A program made the translations under genes and the position numbers. Shown here in pieces: positions 51,337-60,845 of a stretch of 64,000 nucleotides of DNA. Under the pieces are notes generated by a model that saw only the letters and a program-made list of their open reading frames with translations, ran no database searches and had not been told where the DNA came from. The DNA comes from Halorubrum sp. DM2. Its GTDB lineage: Archaea > Halobacteriota > Halobacteria > Halobacteriales > Haloferacaceae. The stretch spans positions 1,485,650 to 1,549,649 of the forward strand of contig NZ_LR594487.1 of NCBI RefSeq assembly GCF_901686465.1, given 5' to 3'. Every line of letters begins with the position of its first letter. The first letter of the stretch is position 1.

Positions 51337-51705
51337 TCACGTCCGCGGCAGCGCCCCGGACTCGTAGACGGGCTCCATGAGGAGTGCGACGGCGACCGCG
51401 AGCGGGAACGAGTACGACTCGTACGCGTCGAAGGAGACGCCGATCAGTCGGCCGCCGAGCGAGGCGACCATCATCAGGATGAGAAGGCCCCAGGCGGTGA
51501 ACGCGAACCGCCAGAGCCGTCCGACGTCCAGTTCGGGACGCAGTCGGAGCAGGCCGAGCGCGACGGCGAGCGGAGCGCCGAATCCGGCTATTCCTTCGAC
51601 GGTCGGCGAGACGGACGACGCGGTTCGGACGGCAAACGACGTGAGTTGTCCGACGGTGAGACAGAGCGCGATCCACGCCTCAACGACGCGACGCGAGGAG
51701 GGCAT
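51337..51705 (-). CDS. Small integral membrane protein
   Basis: The 122-residue protein has three or four hydrophobic stretches (about 10-25, 38-53, 65-88 and 98-112). Motifs such as LRLRPELDVGRLWRFAFTAW give no family match. The start at ATG 51703-51705 is followed by a positively charged SSRR. The AT-rich stretch upstream (51715-51760) probably holds the promoter, just before repeat copy D. Confidence 0.6.
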   Translation of the reverse strand: MPSSRRVVEAWIALCLTVGQLTSFAVRTASSVSPTVEGIAGFGAPLAVALGLLRLRPELDVGRLWRFAFTAWGLLILMMVASLGGRLIGVSFDAYESYSFPLAVAVALLMEPVYESGALPRT

Positions 51706-51769
51706 ACCGGCCGTTTATTTTCCTCTGTGAAATTTTTCCGAACAGAAATTCCTCGATAATACGAGTCTG

Positions 51770-52130
51770 CTTATAAGTCGCCGATCGACACGAACATTCC
51801 CGAAGTCCCAGTCGCTCGGCTGTACAGGAGTGGATCTGTTTATAAACCGTCGATCGACACGAACACTCCTGAATCCCCAGTCGCGAGGCGGACACACGCT
51901 CGCTGCGCTCCTCGTCGCTCGTTTCACTCGTTCCTGCGGTGCTTACTTCGCCTGTGCCCGCCTCGCGACTGCCCCTTCGAGTCCCACCCGACCGCGACCG
52001 CACAGCAACCGCACCTCACGCCTCCCCAGCCTCGTCGGCGGCTCCCGATGGTCGCCGCCGACTCCCTCGCGCGGCGCTCCACCGCGGTCGTCGGGGGCGA
52101 CCGCTCGGAGGCGCGCGCCGACGGGCTACA
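51770..52130 (-). repeat. Structured dispersed repeat, copy D (with tail)
   Basis: Read on the minus strand, stem 1 is 52098-52104 with 52084-52090 (7 bp). Stem 2 is 52054-52062 with 52034-52042 (9 bp). Stem 3 is 51953-51970 with 51879-51896 (18 bp, one G-U on the minus strand). The two conserved boxes are present. The tail (51770-51878) has two copies of a roughly 65-nt unit, each with TGTTCGTGTCGATCG followed by a TTATAA-like string. It begins about 35 nt after the pccA stop on the same strand and fills most of 51706-52158. Confidence 0.8.
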
Positions 52131-52158
52131 AAAGGTATTTCTCGTGGCGTGTGGCGGA

Positions 52159-54057
52159 TTACTCTAGCACGATCAGCACGTCGCCCATGTCGACGCTGTC
52201 GCCCTCACCGACGTGGACGCTCGCGACGGTACCGCCGCGCTCGGCGACCACGTCGTTCTCCATCTTCATCGCTTCGAGGACGCAGACCACGTCGCCGGCG
52301 GCGACCTCGTCGCCCTCGCTCACGTCGACCGAGAGGATCGTTCCCTGCATCTCCGCGTCGATGGACTCGCCGCCCTCCGCGACGTCGACGGCGTCGTCGC
52401 CGCCGTCGTCGGACTTCGCCTGTGGGGGGCGCTTTTGCCCGCCGCCACCGCCGCCCCCGCTCTCCGGGACCGGGATGGCGGGCGCGCCGCGCTCCTCTAA
52501 CTCGACGTCGAAGCGCTTGCCGTTCACCTCGACGGTGAACTCGCGTTCGGTCACCTCCTCGTCGTCGTCGGCCCCGCTCGCCGTCTCGGAGCCCCACCGC
52601 TCCTGCGCGTCGGCGATCAGGTCGGGGTCCAGCTCCTCGTCGAGGTACTTCGTCGTGTGCGTGCCGTCGACGAAGCGCCGGTCGTCGCACATCAGGCGGT
52701 GGAACGGGACGATAGTGACGACGCCGTCGATATCGTACTCGGCGAGGGCGCGCTTCGACCGCGCGAGACACTCCTCGCGGTCCGGGGCCCGCACGATCAG
52801 CTTCGCGATCATCGAGTCGTAGTCGGTGACTAAGTCGTCGCCCTGCCGGAGCGCGTCGTCGACGCGCACGCCGATCCCGCCCGGCGGGTCGTACGTCTCC
52901 AGCGACCCCTCGTTGGCGGGCTGAAAGTCGTTCGCGGCGTTCTCGGCGTTGATCCGGAACTCGATCGCGTGGCCCTCAAGCTCGACGTCGTCCTGCGAGA
53001 CCGAGAGGCCCTCGCCGCTGGCGACCCGGAGCTGCTCTTTGACGATGTCGATCCCCGTCAGCTCCTCGGTGACGGTGTGTTCGACCTGAATTCGGGTGTT
53101 GACTTCGAGGAAGTAGAAGTTCGTCTCCGGACCGAGCGGCTCCGCCGGGTCGCGGTCGGGGTCCTCCTCGACGAGGAACTCGACCGTCCCGGCGTTGGTG
53201 TAGTCGGCGGCGGCGACGCCCCGGCGGGCGGCCTCGCCGATCTGCTCGCGCAGTTCGTCGGAGAGCGCGGGGGAGGGAGCCTCCTCGACCACCTTCTGGT
53301 GGCGGCGCTGGAGCGAGCAGTCGCGCTCGCCGAGGTGGACCACGTCGCTCTCCGAGAGGTCGGCGTCGGCGGTCGCGTCCTCGCCGCCTGACCCCGCGGC
53401 CGGGTCGTCCGCGACGATCTGGACCTCGATGTGTCGGGGAGTCTGGAGGTAGCGTTCGAGGTACACCGAGTCGTTCGAGAAGTACGCCTCGCCCTCTCGT
53501 TTCGCGGATTCGAGGGCCTCCTCGGCCTCCTCGGCGCTCTCGACGACCTTCATCCCGCGACCGCCGCCGCCGCCCTCGGCTTTGATCGCGACCGGGTAGC
53601 CGTACTCGTCGCCGAACTCGGTCACCGCCTCGACGTCGGTGACCGGCTCGGTCGTCCCAGGGACGATCGGGACGCCCGCGTCGTCCATCACGCGGCGCGC
53701 GTGGGTCTTCTCGCCGAGGCGCTCCATCGCGTCACTCGCCGGGCCGACCCACGTGATCCCGTCGGCGGCCTCGACGCGGGCCGCGAAGTCGGCGTTCTCC
53801 GCGAGGAAGCCGTAGCCTGGGTGGATCGCGTCGGCGTCGGCCGCGCGCGCCGCCTCGACGACCGCCTCGCCGTCGAGGTAGGAGTCGGCCGCGCGCGCCG
53901 GCCCGACGTTGTACGCCTCGTCCGCGTACCGGACGTGGCCGCCGTGCTTGTCCGCGTCGCTGTAGACGGCGACGGTATCGACGCCGAGCTCCGCACAGGC
54001 GCGCATCACCCGGACCGCGATCTCGCCGCGGTTCGCCACGAGAACCTTATCGAACAT
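52159..54057 (-). CDS. pccA: Acyl-CoA carboxylase alpha subunit (biotin carboxylase + BCCP)
   Basis: The protein carboxylates its own biotin with bicarbonate and ATP. I start at ATG 54055-54057 ([20 protein letters not shown]), giving 632 residues. The biotin-carboxylase ATP-grasp domain has [50 protein letters not shown] and [14 protein letters not shown] Gly/Asp-rich linker leads to the biotinyl domain with EAMKMEN (Lys598). With pccB and pccX it would form a propionyl- or acetyl-CoA carboxylase, as known in Haloferax mediterranei. It is separated from pccX by a gene on the other strand. Confidence 0.93.
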   Translation of the reverse strand: MFDKVLVANRGEIAVRVMRACAELGVDTVAVYSDADKHGGHVRYADEAYNVGPARAADSYLDGEAVVEAARAADADAIHPGYGFLAENADFAARVEAADGITWVGPASDAMERLGEKTHARRVMDDAGVPIVPGTTEPVTDVEAVTEFGDEYGYPVAIKAEGGGGGRGMKVVESAEEAEEALESAKREGEAYFSNDSVYLERYLQTPRHIEVQIVADDPAAGSGGEDATADADLSESDVVHLGERDCSLQRRHQKVVEEAPSPALSDELREQIGEAARRGVAAADYTNAGTVEFLVEEDPDRDPAEPLGPETNFYFLEVNTRIQVEHTVTEELTGIDIVKEQLRVASGEGLSVSQDDVELEGHAIEFRINAENAANDFQPANEGSLETYDPPGGIGVRVDDALRQGDDLVTDYDSMIAKLIVRAPDREECLARSKRALAEYDIDGVVTIVPFHRLMCDDRRFVDGTHTTKYLDEELDPDLIADAQERWGSETASGADDDEEVTEREFTVEVNGKRFDVELEERGAPAIPVPESGGGGGGGQKRPPQAKSDDGGDDAVDVAEGGESIDAEMQGTILSVDVSEGDEVAAGDVVCVLEAMKMENDVVAERGGTVASVHVGEGDSVDMGDVLIVLE

Positions 54058-54211
54058 TCCTGTCGGTTCTTCCACGAACTGCTACCAAACTCTGTCGGTC
54101 CGTGGCGGCGCTCAGCACGGGCCGTCGGACCGGGGCGGGCCGCGGCGGCGCTCGCACCGACCGGCGGAGCATGCCGGGACGATTAAGGGAACCCGAGCGA
54201 GACGGAGGGGT

Positions 54212-54439
54212 ATGCTCGACGCGGGAAACCCGTACGTGCTGCCGTCGACGCTGGTCGGTGCCGCGGTCTACCTCGGTCTCACGGTCGTCACCGACGCGTC
54301 GCTGCCGATCCGGATCGGCGCGCTCCTCGCGTTCGTCGTCGTCGTTCCGGCCGTCCTCAACCGTCTCCTCGGGGGCCGGGGACCGTCGGAGAGCCTCGGT
54401 GTGGACGACGAGGCGACCGGCGACGAGGGGGCGCGCTGA
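54212..54439 (+). CDS. Small two-helix membrane protein inserted between pccX and pccA
   Basis: The 75-residue protein has two membrane helices (about 10-28 and 32-50, IRIGALLAFVVVVPAVLNRL) and an acidic C-terminus. A TATA-like GATTAAG lies about 30 nt upstream of ATG 54212, so it could be leaderless. It opposes the carboxylase genes, so it is not in their operon. Function unknown. Confidence 0.6.
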   Translation: MLDAGNPYVLPSTLVGAAVYLGLTVVTDASLPIRIGALLAFVVVVPAVLNRLLGGRGPSESLGVDDEATGDEGAR

Positions 54440-54567
54440 GCGCGCGACCGAGGGACGCGTTACCACAGGCATAAATGTCAGCGGACGCATGTACGAACGC
54501 GCCCTGAATCGGGGCCGAATCGGCGGCTCGGCGGGTCAACGCCGCGCCCTCGGGGGAATGCGCGCGG

Positions 54568-54587
54568 CCGGACGCCTCCGCGTCCGG
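54568..54587. terminator. Possible bidirectional hairpin in the 54440-54704 gap
   Basis: CCGGACGC (54568-54575) can pair with GCGTCCGG (54580-54587) with a four-base loop. A T-rich stretch follows on the plus strand. It lies between the converging ends of the small membrane gene and pccX. It may be a terminator, but archaeal termination rarely needs hairpins, so confidence is low. I see no gene elsewhere in this 265-nt gap. Confidence 0.3.
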
Positions 54588-54704
54588 TACTTTCGTTCGA
54601 CGTGTCCGGAGCCCGACACCGACGGCTCCGTCGGTCGGCGCGATATCACGACGGTGGGATCGCCGCGCGCTCGACCGCGCGACTGGGCGAGAGCGACCGG
54701 CCGC

Positions 54705-55031
54705 TCAGAACCGGTCGCTCCGTCCGGCCGCGGTCCACGGGTCCGTCGGGGCGTCGGCGGAGACGCGGACCCGTCGTCGGTGGAGCCGGTCGATCCGGCC
54801 GGCGAGCCCCCACCGGTCCTCGTCGCGGCCGCCGTCGTCCGCGTCGCTCGCGGCGGCCGCGGCGGCGAGTTCGCCGTCCCGGAGGTGGGCGGCGACCGCC
54901 GCGGCGATGGCGGCCGCCTCCTCGTCGCCCGCGTCATCGGGGATCGAGAGGCCGGCGAGCCGGGCCGCTCCGGGAGCCGCCCGCTCACTGACGGCCGCCT
55001 GCCCGTCGACTGACTCGTCGTCGGTCGCCAT
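54705..55031 (-). CDS. pccX: Small third subunit of the acyl-CoA carboxylase
   Basis: The 108-residue protein has ALA/Asp-rich helices ([20 protein letters not shown]) and the C-terminal [20 protein letters not shown] with [12 protein letters not shown]. The ATG overlaps the pccB stop (TGATG), so it is translationally coupled. In Haloferax mediterranei a similar-sized PccX is needed for propionyl-CoA carboxylase activity. The helix-then-DPWxxAGR pattern also resembles the epsilon/gamma subunits of other acyl-CoA carboxylases. The symbol rests on position and size. Confidence 0.75.
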   Translation of the reverse strand: MATDDESVDGQAAVSERAAPGAARLAGLSIPDDAGDEEAAAIAAAVAAHLRDGELAAAAAASDADDGGRDEDRWGLAGRIDRLHRRRVRVSADAPTDPWTAAGRSDRF

Positions 55032-56575
55032 CAGATCGGGATGTTACCGTGCTTCTTCGCGGGCTGGTCCGAGCGCTTCCCCTTCAGCATCTTCAGGTCT
55101 TGGATGAGACGCGTGCGGGTCTCCGTCGGCTCGATGACGTCGTCGACGAAGCCGCGGTCGGCGGCGGTGTAAGGGTTCGCGAACTCCTCGCGGTACTCGT
55201 CGATGAGCTCCTGTCTGCGCGCGTCGGGGTCGTCGGCCTCGGCCAGCTCCTCGCGGTAGAGGACGTTGACCGCGCCCTTCGGCCCCATCACGGCGATCTC
55301 GGCGGTGGGCCACGCGTAGTTGACGTCGCCGCCGATGTGTTTCGACGACATCACGCAGTAGGCCCCGCCGTACGCCTTTCGGGTGATGACGGTGAGAAGG
55401 GGAACGGTCGCCTCCGAGAAGGCGTACAGCAGCTTCGCGCCGTGGCGGATGATCCCGTTGTGCTCCTGGTCGGTGCCGGGCATGAACCCGGGCACGTCCT
55501 CGAAGGTGACGATGGGGATGTTGAACGCGTCACAGAAGCGGACGAACCGCGCGCCCTTCTGGCTCGACTCGATGTCGAGGGTGCCGGCGTTCACGCGGGG
55601 GTTGTTCGCGACGACGCCGACCGAGTGACCGTCGAGGCGGGCGAAGCCGACGACGATGTTCTTCGCGAAGTTCTCCTGCACCTCGAAGAAGGAGCCCTCG
55701 TCCGCGACGCTGCCGATCACGTCTTTCATATCGTACGGCTTCCGGGGCGCGTCGGGGACGATATCGGCCAGCTCGTCGTCGGCGCGCTCGGGGTCGTCCC
55801 ACGGCTCGACGCGGGGCGGGTCCTCGACGTTGTTCGCGGGGAGGTACGAGAGTAGGCGAGCGATGTTGTCCAGCGCCTCCTCCTCGCTTTCCTCGGCGAA
55901 GTGCGCGACGCCCGAGGTCGACGTGTGGGTGACCGCGCCGCCCAGCTCCTCGAAGCTCACCTCCTCGCCGGTGACCGTCTCGATGACGTCCGGCCCGGTG
56001 ATGAACATGTGGGAGGTGTCTTTCACCATGAACGTGAAGTCCGTGATGGCCGGGGAGTACACCGCCCCGCCCGCGCACGGCCCCATGATCGCCGATATCT
56101 GGGGGATGACCCCCGAGGCCTCCGTGTTGCGCCGGAAGATCTCCGCGAAGCCGCCGAGCGAGGCGACCCCTTCCTGAATCCGCGCGCCGGCGGAGTCGTT
56201 GAGTCCGACGACGGGCGCGCCCACGTCCATCGCCTTGTCCATCACCTTACACACCTTCTCGGCGAACACCTCGCCGAGGGAGCCGCCGAAGACGGTGAAG
56301 TCGTGCGCGAACACGAACGTCTTCCGGCCGTTGACCTCGCCGTAGCCGGTCACCACGCCGTCGCCCGGGATCTGTTTCTCCTCCATCCCGAAGGTGTGGT
56401 TGCGGTGGGTGCGGAACCGGTCGAACTCGTGGAAGGTGCCGTCGTCGAGGAAGTAGTCGATCCGCTCGCGGGCGGTCATCTTCCCCTTGTCGTGTTGCGA
56501 CTGGATCCGGTCTTCGCCCCCGCCCTTCGACGCCCGCTCGCGGCGCTCGCGGAGGTCTTCGATGCGGTCGTCCAT
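55031..56575 (-). CDS. pccB: Acyl-CoA carboxylase beta subunit (carboxyltransferase)
   Basis: The protein transfers carboxyl from biotin to acyl-CoA. The 514-residue crotonase-fold subunit has [56 protein letters not shown] and [10 protein letters not shown] in the N half. The C half has [40 protein letters not shown] and [21 protein letters not shown] used ATG 56573-56575. A GTG two codons upstream is possible. It is the first gene of pccB-pccX, which shares its upstream region with the ribosomal L1 promoter. Propionyl versus acetyl specificity cannot be read from sequence alone. Confidence 0.93.
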   Translation of the reverse strand: MDDRIEDLRERRERASKGGGEDRIQSQHDKGKMTARERIDYFLDDGTFHEFDRFRTHRNHTFGMEEKQIPGDGVVTGYGEVNGRKTFVFAHDFTVFGGSLGEVFAEKVCKVMDKAMDVGAPVVGLNDSAGARIQEGVASLGGFAEIFRRNTEASGVIPQISAIMGPCAGGAVYSPAITDFTFMVKDTSHMFITGPDVIETVTGEEVSFEELGGAVTHTSTSGVAHFAEESEEEALDNIARLLSYLPANNVEDPPRVEPWDDPERADDELADIVPDAPRKPYDMKDVIGSVADEGSFFEVQENFAKNIVVGFARLDGHSVGVVANNPRVNAGTLDIESSQKGARFVRFCDAFNIPIVTFEDVPGFMPGTDQEHNGIIRHGAKLLYAFSEATVPLLTVITRKAYGGAYCVMSSKHIGGDVNYAWPTAEIAVMGPKGAVNVLYREELAEADDPDARRQELIDEYREEFANPYTAADRGFVDDVIEPTETRTRLIQDLKMLKGKRSDQPAKKHGNIPI

Positions 56576-56811
56576 CGTCACGGCGGACCACCCTGCGTCA
56601 TTACCTCGTGGGTCGGACAGCGCCGTCAAAAGGGTTCCCCTATCCGACGTTTTCGGCTTCGACGCGCGTCGAATCGCCGTCGCAGCCGGTCGACCTCGCC
56701 CCACGGCCCCCGGTCTCGACGGCCTAGCCTCGATCACTGGCCGCAACTTCTCGCCCTCGACCGCCCGCACAGGCCCTGTCTTCGGTTCGCACGCGGACGG
56801 GCGGTTCGACG

Positions 56812-56903
56812 CTTTTAAACCTCCGATGAACCACTCTCCGATGAGACAGGCTTCGCCTGTTTCACTGACCCGTAGGAGCGACCTGCGTACTACGGAGGTG
56901 AAA
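56812..56903 (+). promoter_or_regulatory. Promoter and structured mRNA leader of the L1-L10-L12 operon
   Basis: The TATA box CTTTTAAA (56812-56819) predicts a start near 56842. The roughly 60-nt leader can form hairpin 56843-56851 with 56855-56863 (9 bp, one G-U, loop TTC) and a second stem CGTAG 56871-56875 with CTACG 56890-56894. The second stem ends directly on the Shine-Dalgarno-like GGAGGTG (56894-56900). Archaeal L1 is known to repress its own mRNA by binding a 23S-like leader site, which is the obvious role here. The rest of the gap 56576-56811 shows nothing clear apart from the pccB promoter region. Confidence 0.6.
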
Positions 56904-57542
56904 ATGGCAGACACAATACAAGAGGCCGTAACCCTCGCACTCGACGATGCGCCCGAGCGGAACTTCCGCGAGACCGTGGACATCGCGATCAACCTGCGAG
57001 ATCTCGACCTCAACGATCCGTCGAACCGTATCGACGAGTCCATCGTGCTGCCGGCTGGAACGGGGCAGGAGACACAGATCGTCGTCTTCGCGGAGGGCGA
57101 AACCGCCGTCCGCGCAGAGGAGGTCGCTGACGAAGTGCTCGACAGCGACGACCTCGAAGACCTCGGAGACGACGACGACCGCGCAAAGGACCTGGCCGAC
57201 GATACCGACTTCTTCGTCGCGGAGGCCAACCTGATGCAGGACATCGGTCGGTACCTCGGTACCGTCCTCGGTCCGCGCGGGAAGATGCCTACCCCACTAC
57301 AGCCGGACGATGACGTCGTCGACACAGTCAATCGGATGAAGAACACGGTGCAGCTCCGGTCGCGCGACCGGCGCACGTTCCACACCCGCGTCGGTGCCGA
57401 AGACATGAGCGCCGACGACATCTCGGACAACATCGACGTCATCATCCGACGACTCGAAGCAGACCTCGAGAAGGGGCCGCTCAACATCGACGGGATCTAC
57501 GTGAAGACCACGATGGGTCCCGCGAAGGAGGTGCCCGTATGA
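56904..57542 (+). CDS. rpl1: 50S ribosomal protein L1
   Basis: L1 forms the mobile stalk at the E site and can bind its own mRNA. The 212-residue protein starts [20 protein letters not shown]. It shows [40 protein letters not shown] and [19 protein letters not shown], typical archaeal L1. An SD-like GGAGGTG precedes ATG 56904, which is more than haloarchaeal genes usually have. Its stop overlaps the start of the L10 gene. Confidence 0.96.
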   Translation: MADTIQEAVTLALDDAPERNFRETVDIAINLRDLDLNDPSNRIDESIVLPAGTGQETQIVVFAEGETAVRAEEVADEVLDSDDLEDLGDDDDRAKDLADDTDFFVAEANLMQDIGRYLGTVLGPRGKMPTPLQPDDDVVDTVNRMKNTVQLRSRDRRTFHTRVGAEDMSADDISDNIDVIIRRLEADLEKGPLNIDGIYVKTTMGPAKEVPV

Positions 57543-58582
57543 GCTCGGTCCGGAAGACCGAGACGATCCCCGAGTGGAAACGCGAGGAGGTCGACGAACT
57601 CGTCGACTTTATCGACTCGTACAACTCCGTCGGGATCGTCGGCGTGGCCGGCATTCCGAGCCGCCAGCTTCAGGCCATGCGCCGGGAGCTTCACGGCTCG
57701 GCCGCCGTCCGCATGAGCCGAAACACGCTCACGAACCGAGCCCTTGAGGAGGTCAACGACGGGGTCGAGGCGCTGACGGAGTTCGTCAGCGGTCAGGTGG
57801 CGCTCGTCGGCACCAACGACAACCCGTTCGGCCTCTTCAAGCAGCTCGAAGCCTCGAAGACCCCCGCCCCGATCAACGAGGGCGAGGTGGCTCCCAACGA
57901 CATCGTGATCCCCGAGGGCGACACCGGCGTCGACCCGGGACCGTTCGTCGGCGAGCTCCAGACCGTGGGCGCGGCCGCGCGCATCCAAGACGGCTCGATC
58001 AAGGTCACCGAGGACTCGACGGTGCTGACGGAGGGCGAGGTCGTCGACGCCGACCTCGCGAACGTCCTCGTCGAGCTCGGAATCGAGCCGAAGGAGGTCG
58101 GGCTGGACCTGCGCGCCGTCTACTCCGAGGGCGTCCTGTTCGAGCCGGACGAGCTCGAAATCGACGTCGACGAGTACCGCGCGGACGTCCAGTCCGCCGC
58201 GGCCGCCGCGCGCAACCTCTCGGTCAACGCCGCGTATCCGACGGCCGCCACCGCCGGCACCCTTCTCGCGAAGGCGTCCGGCGAGGCGAAGTCCGTCGGC
58301 CTGTTCGCGGAGATCGAGAGCCCGGACGTCGTGCCCGACCTGATCGGGAAGGCCGACGCCCAGCTTCGCGCGCTCGCGGCACAGATCGACGACGAGGAGG
58401 CGCTCCCCGAGGAGCTCCAGGGCGTCGAGACCGCGCCGGCGACGGAGCCGGCCGACGACGCCGACGCGGAGGAGGAACAGGCGGACGAAGAGACGGAAGA
58501 CGCCGAGGACACCACCGACGACGACGCCGACGACGACGACGGCGACGACGGCGGCGAGGGACTCGGCGCGATGTTCGGATAA
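57539..58582 (+). CDS. rpl10: 50S ribosomal protein L10 (P0)
   Basis: P0 anchors P1 dimers at the stalk base and binds 23S rRNA. The 347-residue protein starts [20 protein letters not shown]. It contains the rRNA-binding region [15 protein letters not shown], the P1-binding spine helices (about 200-285), and an acidic hinge ending [13 protein letters not shown], the factor-binding tail shared with P1. It overlaps L1 (ATGA) and is followed by P1 after 16 nt. Confidence 0.96.
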   Translation: MSSVRKTETIPEWKREEVDELVDFIDSYNSVGIVGVAGIPSRQLQAMRRELHGSAAVRMSRNTLTNRALEEVNDGVEALTEFVSGQVALVGTNDNPFGLFKQLEASKTPAPINEGEVAPNDIVIPEGDTGVDPGPFVGELQTVGAAARIQDGSIKVTEDSTVLTEGEVVDADLANVLVELGIEPKEVGLDLRAVYSEGVLFEPDELEIDVDEYRADVQSAAAAARNLSVNAAYPTAATAGTLLAKASGEAKSVGLFAEIESPDVVPDLIGKADAQLRALAAQIDDEEALPEELQGVETAPATEPADDADAEEEQADEETEDAEDTTDDDADDDDGDDGGEGLGAMFG

Positions 58583-58598
58583 CACGAGGTACACACCA

Positions 58599-58943
58599 AT
58601 GGAATACGTTTACGCTGCGCTCATCCTGAACGAGACTGGAGCAGAGATCAACGAAGACAACGTCACCGGCGTGCTGGAAGCCGCCGGCGTCGACGTCGAG
58701 GAGTCCCGCGTCAAGGCGCTCGTCGCCGCGCTGGAGGACGTCGACATCGAGGAGGCCATCGAGACGGCCGCCGCGGCACCCGCCGCCGGCGCGTCCGCCG
58801 GTGGTTCCGCGGACGCCGACGCGTCCGCCGACGAGGCCGACGACGACGATGACGACGACGAAGAGGCCGAGGCCGCCGACGAGGCGGACGACGACGAAGA
58901 GGAAGGCGACGGCGGCGAGGGTCTCGGCGAGCTCTTCGGCTGA
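58599..58943 (+). CDS. rpl12: 50S ribosomal protein P1 (L12)
   Basis: The 114-residue acidic stalk protein has the N-terminal dimerisation domain [20 protein letters not shown], an Ala/Gly hinge, and a long Asp/Glu tail ending [12 protein letters not shown], which recruits translation factors. It is the last gene of the L1-L10-L12 operon. A T-run follows downstream. Confidence 0.96.
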   Translation: MEYVYAALILNETGAEINEDNVTGVLEAAGVDVEESRVKALVAALEDVDIEEAIETAAAAPAAGASAGGSADADASADEADDDDDDDEEAEAADEADDDEEEGDGGEGLGELFG

Positions 58944-58986
58944 CGCCGGAGGACCGCTCGGACCCCGACCGGGTCGACCGACCGTC

Positions 58987-59003
58987 CGATTTTTTATCGG
59001 ATC
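58987..59003 (+). terminator. T-run terminator after the ribosomal operon
   Basis: The sequence TCCGATTTTTTATCGGA carries a run of six T flanked by inverted TCCGAT/ATCGGA, about 45 nt after the P1 stop. T-runs are the usual archaeal termination signal. A TATA-like GTTTATG at about 59035-59041 then serves the next small gene. Confidence 0.6.
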
Positions 59004-59066
59004 TCGCTATCCCGAGTGATAACGCCGTCCGCGAGTTTATGTGTCGATCTCGGAAACGGGGAAGCG

Positions 59067-59258
59067 ATGAAGATCGTCGACGGCGACAAGGCGGAGTGCG
59101 ATCGGTGCGAGTCGGTGTTTCCGCTCGCGGACGTCTCCCTGTTGGAGAAAGAGACCAACCGAGACTACGAGCGAGTGCTTTGCGACGAGTGTCTGGGGAT
59201 CGTCGGCGTTCCGCGCGGGTACAGCCTGCGGCGAGACATCACGCACCTAGCGAAGTGA
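59067..59258 (+). CDS. Small zinc-finger protein (two CxxC)
   Basis: The 63-residue protein starts at ATG 59067 (MKIVDGDKAECDRCESVFPL). It has CDRC and CDEC separated by about 35 residues, forming a zinc ribbon, and ends RGYSLRRDITHLAK. It belongs to the large group of haloarchaeal small CPxCG-type proteins. Upstream in-frame codons are preceded by a TATA-like element, so the later start is preferred. Confidence 0.75.
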   Translation: MKIVDGDKAECDRCESVFPLADVSLLEKETNRDYERVLCDECLGIVGVPRGYSLRRDITHLAK

Positions 59259-59316
59259 GGGGACGGCCGGAGTGCCCATCGAAGTCCTTTTTTAGCGGCG
59301 ACGGGAAGCCGCAGCC

Positions 59317-59532
59317 ATGGAAATCGACGCGGAACTCCGTCGGCAGATCACCGTTTCGCTGGCGGCGGCCGCGGTGTTCATCGTCGGACTGGTCGGCATC
59401 GGGGTCACCTTCGGCGGATCGACCGTCCTCCCGGAAGCGGGCGCGCTCGCGCTCGTGGCGCTTCTGGCCGGGTTCGTCCTCCTGATGGCCGGCGTCGGAA
59501 CGTATCTGATGCGCGCGGACGACGAGTCCTAG
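59317..59532 (+). CDS. Small two-helix membrane protein
   Basis: The 71-residue protein has a polar N-terminus (MEIDAELRRQ), two membrane helices (about 11-31 and 42-64) separated by a short Gly/Ser loop, and an acidic C-terminus (RADDES). It is widespread in haloarchaea in this form, with no known function. A T-rich stretch (CTTTTTTAG, 59283-59291) lies upstream and may be its TATA element. Confidence 0.7.
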   Translation: MEIDAELRRQITVSLAAAAVFIVGLVGIGVTFGGSTVLPEAGALALVALLAGFVLLMAGVGTYLMRADDES

Positions 59533-59582
59533 GCGGTTCGTCCCGTTTCTCCGGTATTAGCGGCCGCAGCGGCGCGTCAAAC

Positions 59583-60755
59583 TCACGCCTCGCTCGCTTC
59601 GTCCGGCTCCCGACCGGCCCGCCAGTCGGTCACCTCGTCGGCCGCGGCCACCCGTTTCTCGTAGTACGAGAGCGGATCGGCCGCGACCTGCATGTGGTCG
59701 TCCTCGTTGTGACAGATCCCGTAGTTCGCGAGCGTCTCGCAGGTCGGCGGCGGGTACTGGGTGCCCCGGTCATCCGTCAGGTACTCGGTCTGGTAGCGGA
59801 TCCCCTCAGCGTCGAGGCTGGTGTCCGCACAGAAGGCGACGACCTCGTCGGGCGTCATCCCGATGCCGACGAGGAAGGCCATCAGCGCGAACGACTCGGC
59901 CGACGAGAGCGCGGCGTCGCGCTCGGCCTTCTCGATGAGGTTGGTCATACACGGCGGGAACAGGTCGGGCGCGACGACGTCGGGCGGCTCCGCGTAGGTA
60001 CGCTCGGAGAGCAGCTGCCTGAGGTCGGCGACGCGCGATTCGAGCGCCTCACCGATCCCCTCATCGGCCGCTAACTCGAAGGGGAGACCCTCGGCGACGC
60101 GCTCCTCGACGGCCGCCTCCAGCGCCGCGAGCAGCTCGTCGCGGGAGACGCGCACCGCGCCGTCGGCGAGCGCCCGGTTGACGAGCCGCCACGAGTCCCC
60201 CCAGTCGGGCGAGGTGAGCCGGAGGTACGGACCGACGTCGATCCGGTAGTGGCTCGGGTCGCGGCCGGGACCGTTCCCGCCGGCCGCCGCCCCGCTCGCG
60301 GCTCCGCGACCGGCTCCGGCCGGGGAGCTCTCGTCGGGGCGCACGGCGTCCGCGAGGTCGAACTCGGCGAGCAGGTCGTCGAGCGCGACCGTCGCGGACG
60401 ACACCGATCGCAGCTCGTCGTCGGTGTCGAGGTCGCGACGGACCCGGTCCATCGCGGTCGCGGCCTCCGCGGCGGCGTACTTCTCGATGGCGGGGTCGGA
60501 GTCGAGCAGGGAGACGAGGATCCGCGCGATGGGGTACGAGAGCAGCTCCGCCTGCGTGTCGTACGCGGACTCGCCCGGGAACGCGCCGCTCTCGGAGGCG
60601 ACCGTCCCTTCGAGGAGGGCGCGTTCGACCCGCTCTCGCGCGCGCTCGACAGCGGGGGCGTCGGCCGCGACGAGCTCCGGCAGCGACACCGCGGCTGCCG
60701 CGACCGCCTCGCGGGCGCTCGCGAAGAACGGGTACTTGGCGTCGAGCGCGTCCAT
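59583..60755 (-). CDS. priL: DNA primase large subunit PriL
   Basis: PriL regulates primer synthesis by PriS and holds an iron-sulfur cluster. The 390-residue protein has an N-terminal alpha-helical domain and a C-terminal Fe-S domain. The cluster cysteines lie in LFPPCMTNLIEKAE, VVAFCADTSLD and PPTCETLANYGICHNEDD. An extra Gly/Ala-rich loop (about 145-165) separates the two halves. Length and motifs match haloarchaeal PriL. PriS is not in the window. Confidence 0.93.
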   Translation of the reverse strand: MDALDAKYPFFASAREAVAAAAVSLPELVAADAPAVERARERVERALLEGTVASESGAFPGESAYDTQAELLSYPIARILVSLLDSDPAIEKYAAAEAATAMDRVRRDLDTDDELRSVSSATVALDDLLAEFDLADAVRPDESSPAGAGRGAASGAAAGGNGPGRDPSHYRIDVGPYLRLTSPDWGDSWRLVNRALADGAVRVSRDELLAALEAAVEERVAEGLPFELAADEGIGEALESRVADLRQLLSERTYAEPPDVVAPDLFPPCMTNLIEKAERDAALSSAESFALMAFLVGIGMTPDEVVAFCADTSLDAEGIRYQTEYLTDDRGTQYPPPTCETLANYGICHNEDDHMQVAADPLSYYEKRVAAADEVTDWRAGREPDEASEA

Positions 60756-60845
60756 GTCGGCGAGAGGTAGTGAGGGCCGGCGAATAAGCGGTGCGGTCCG
60801 CGGCCGGCCGGTGGTCCGTCGACCGGCTCGTCGCGAGCCAGAGAG

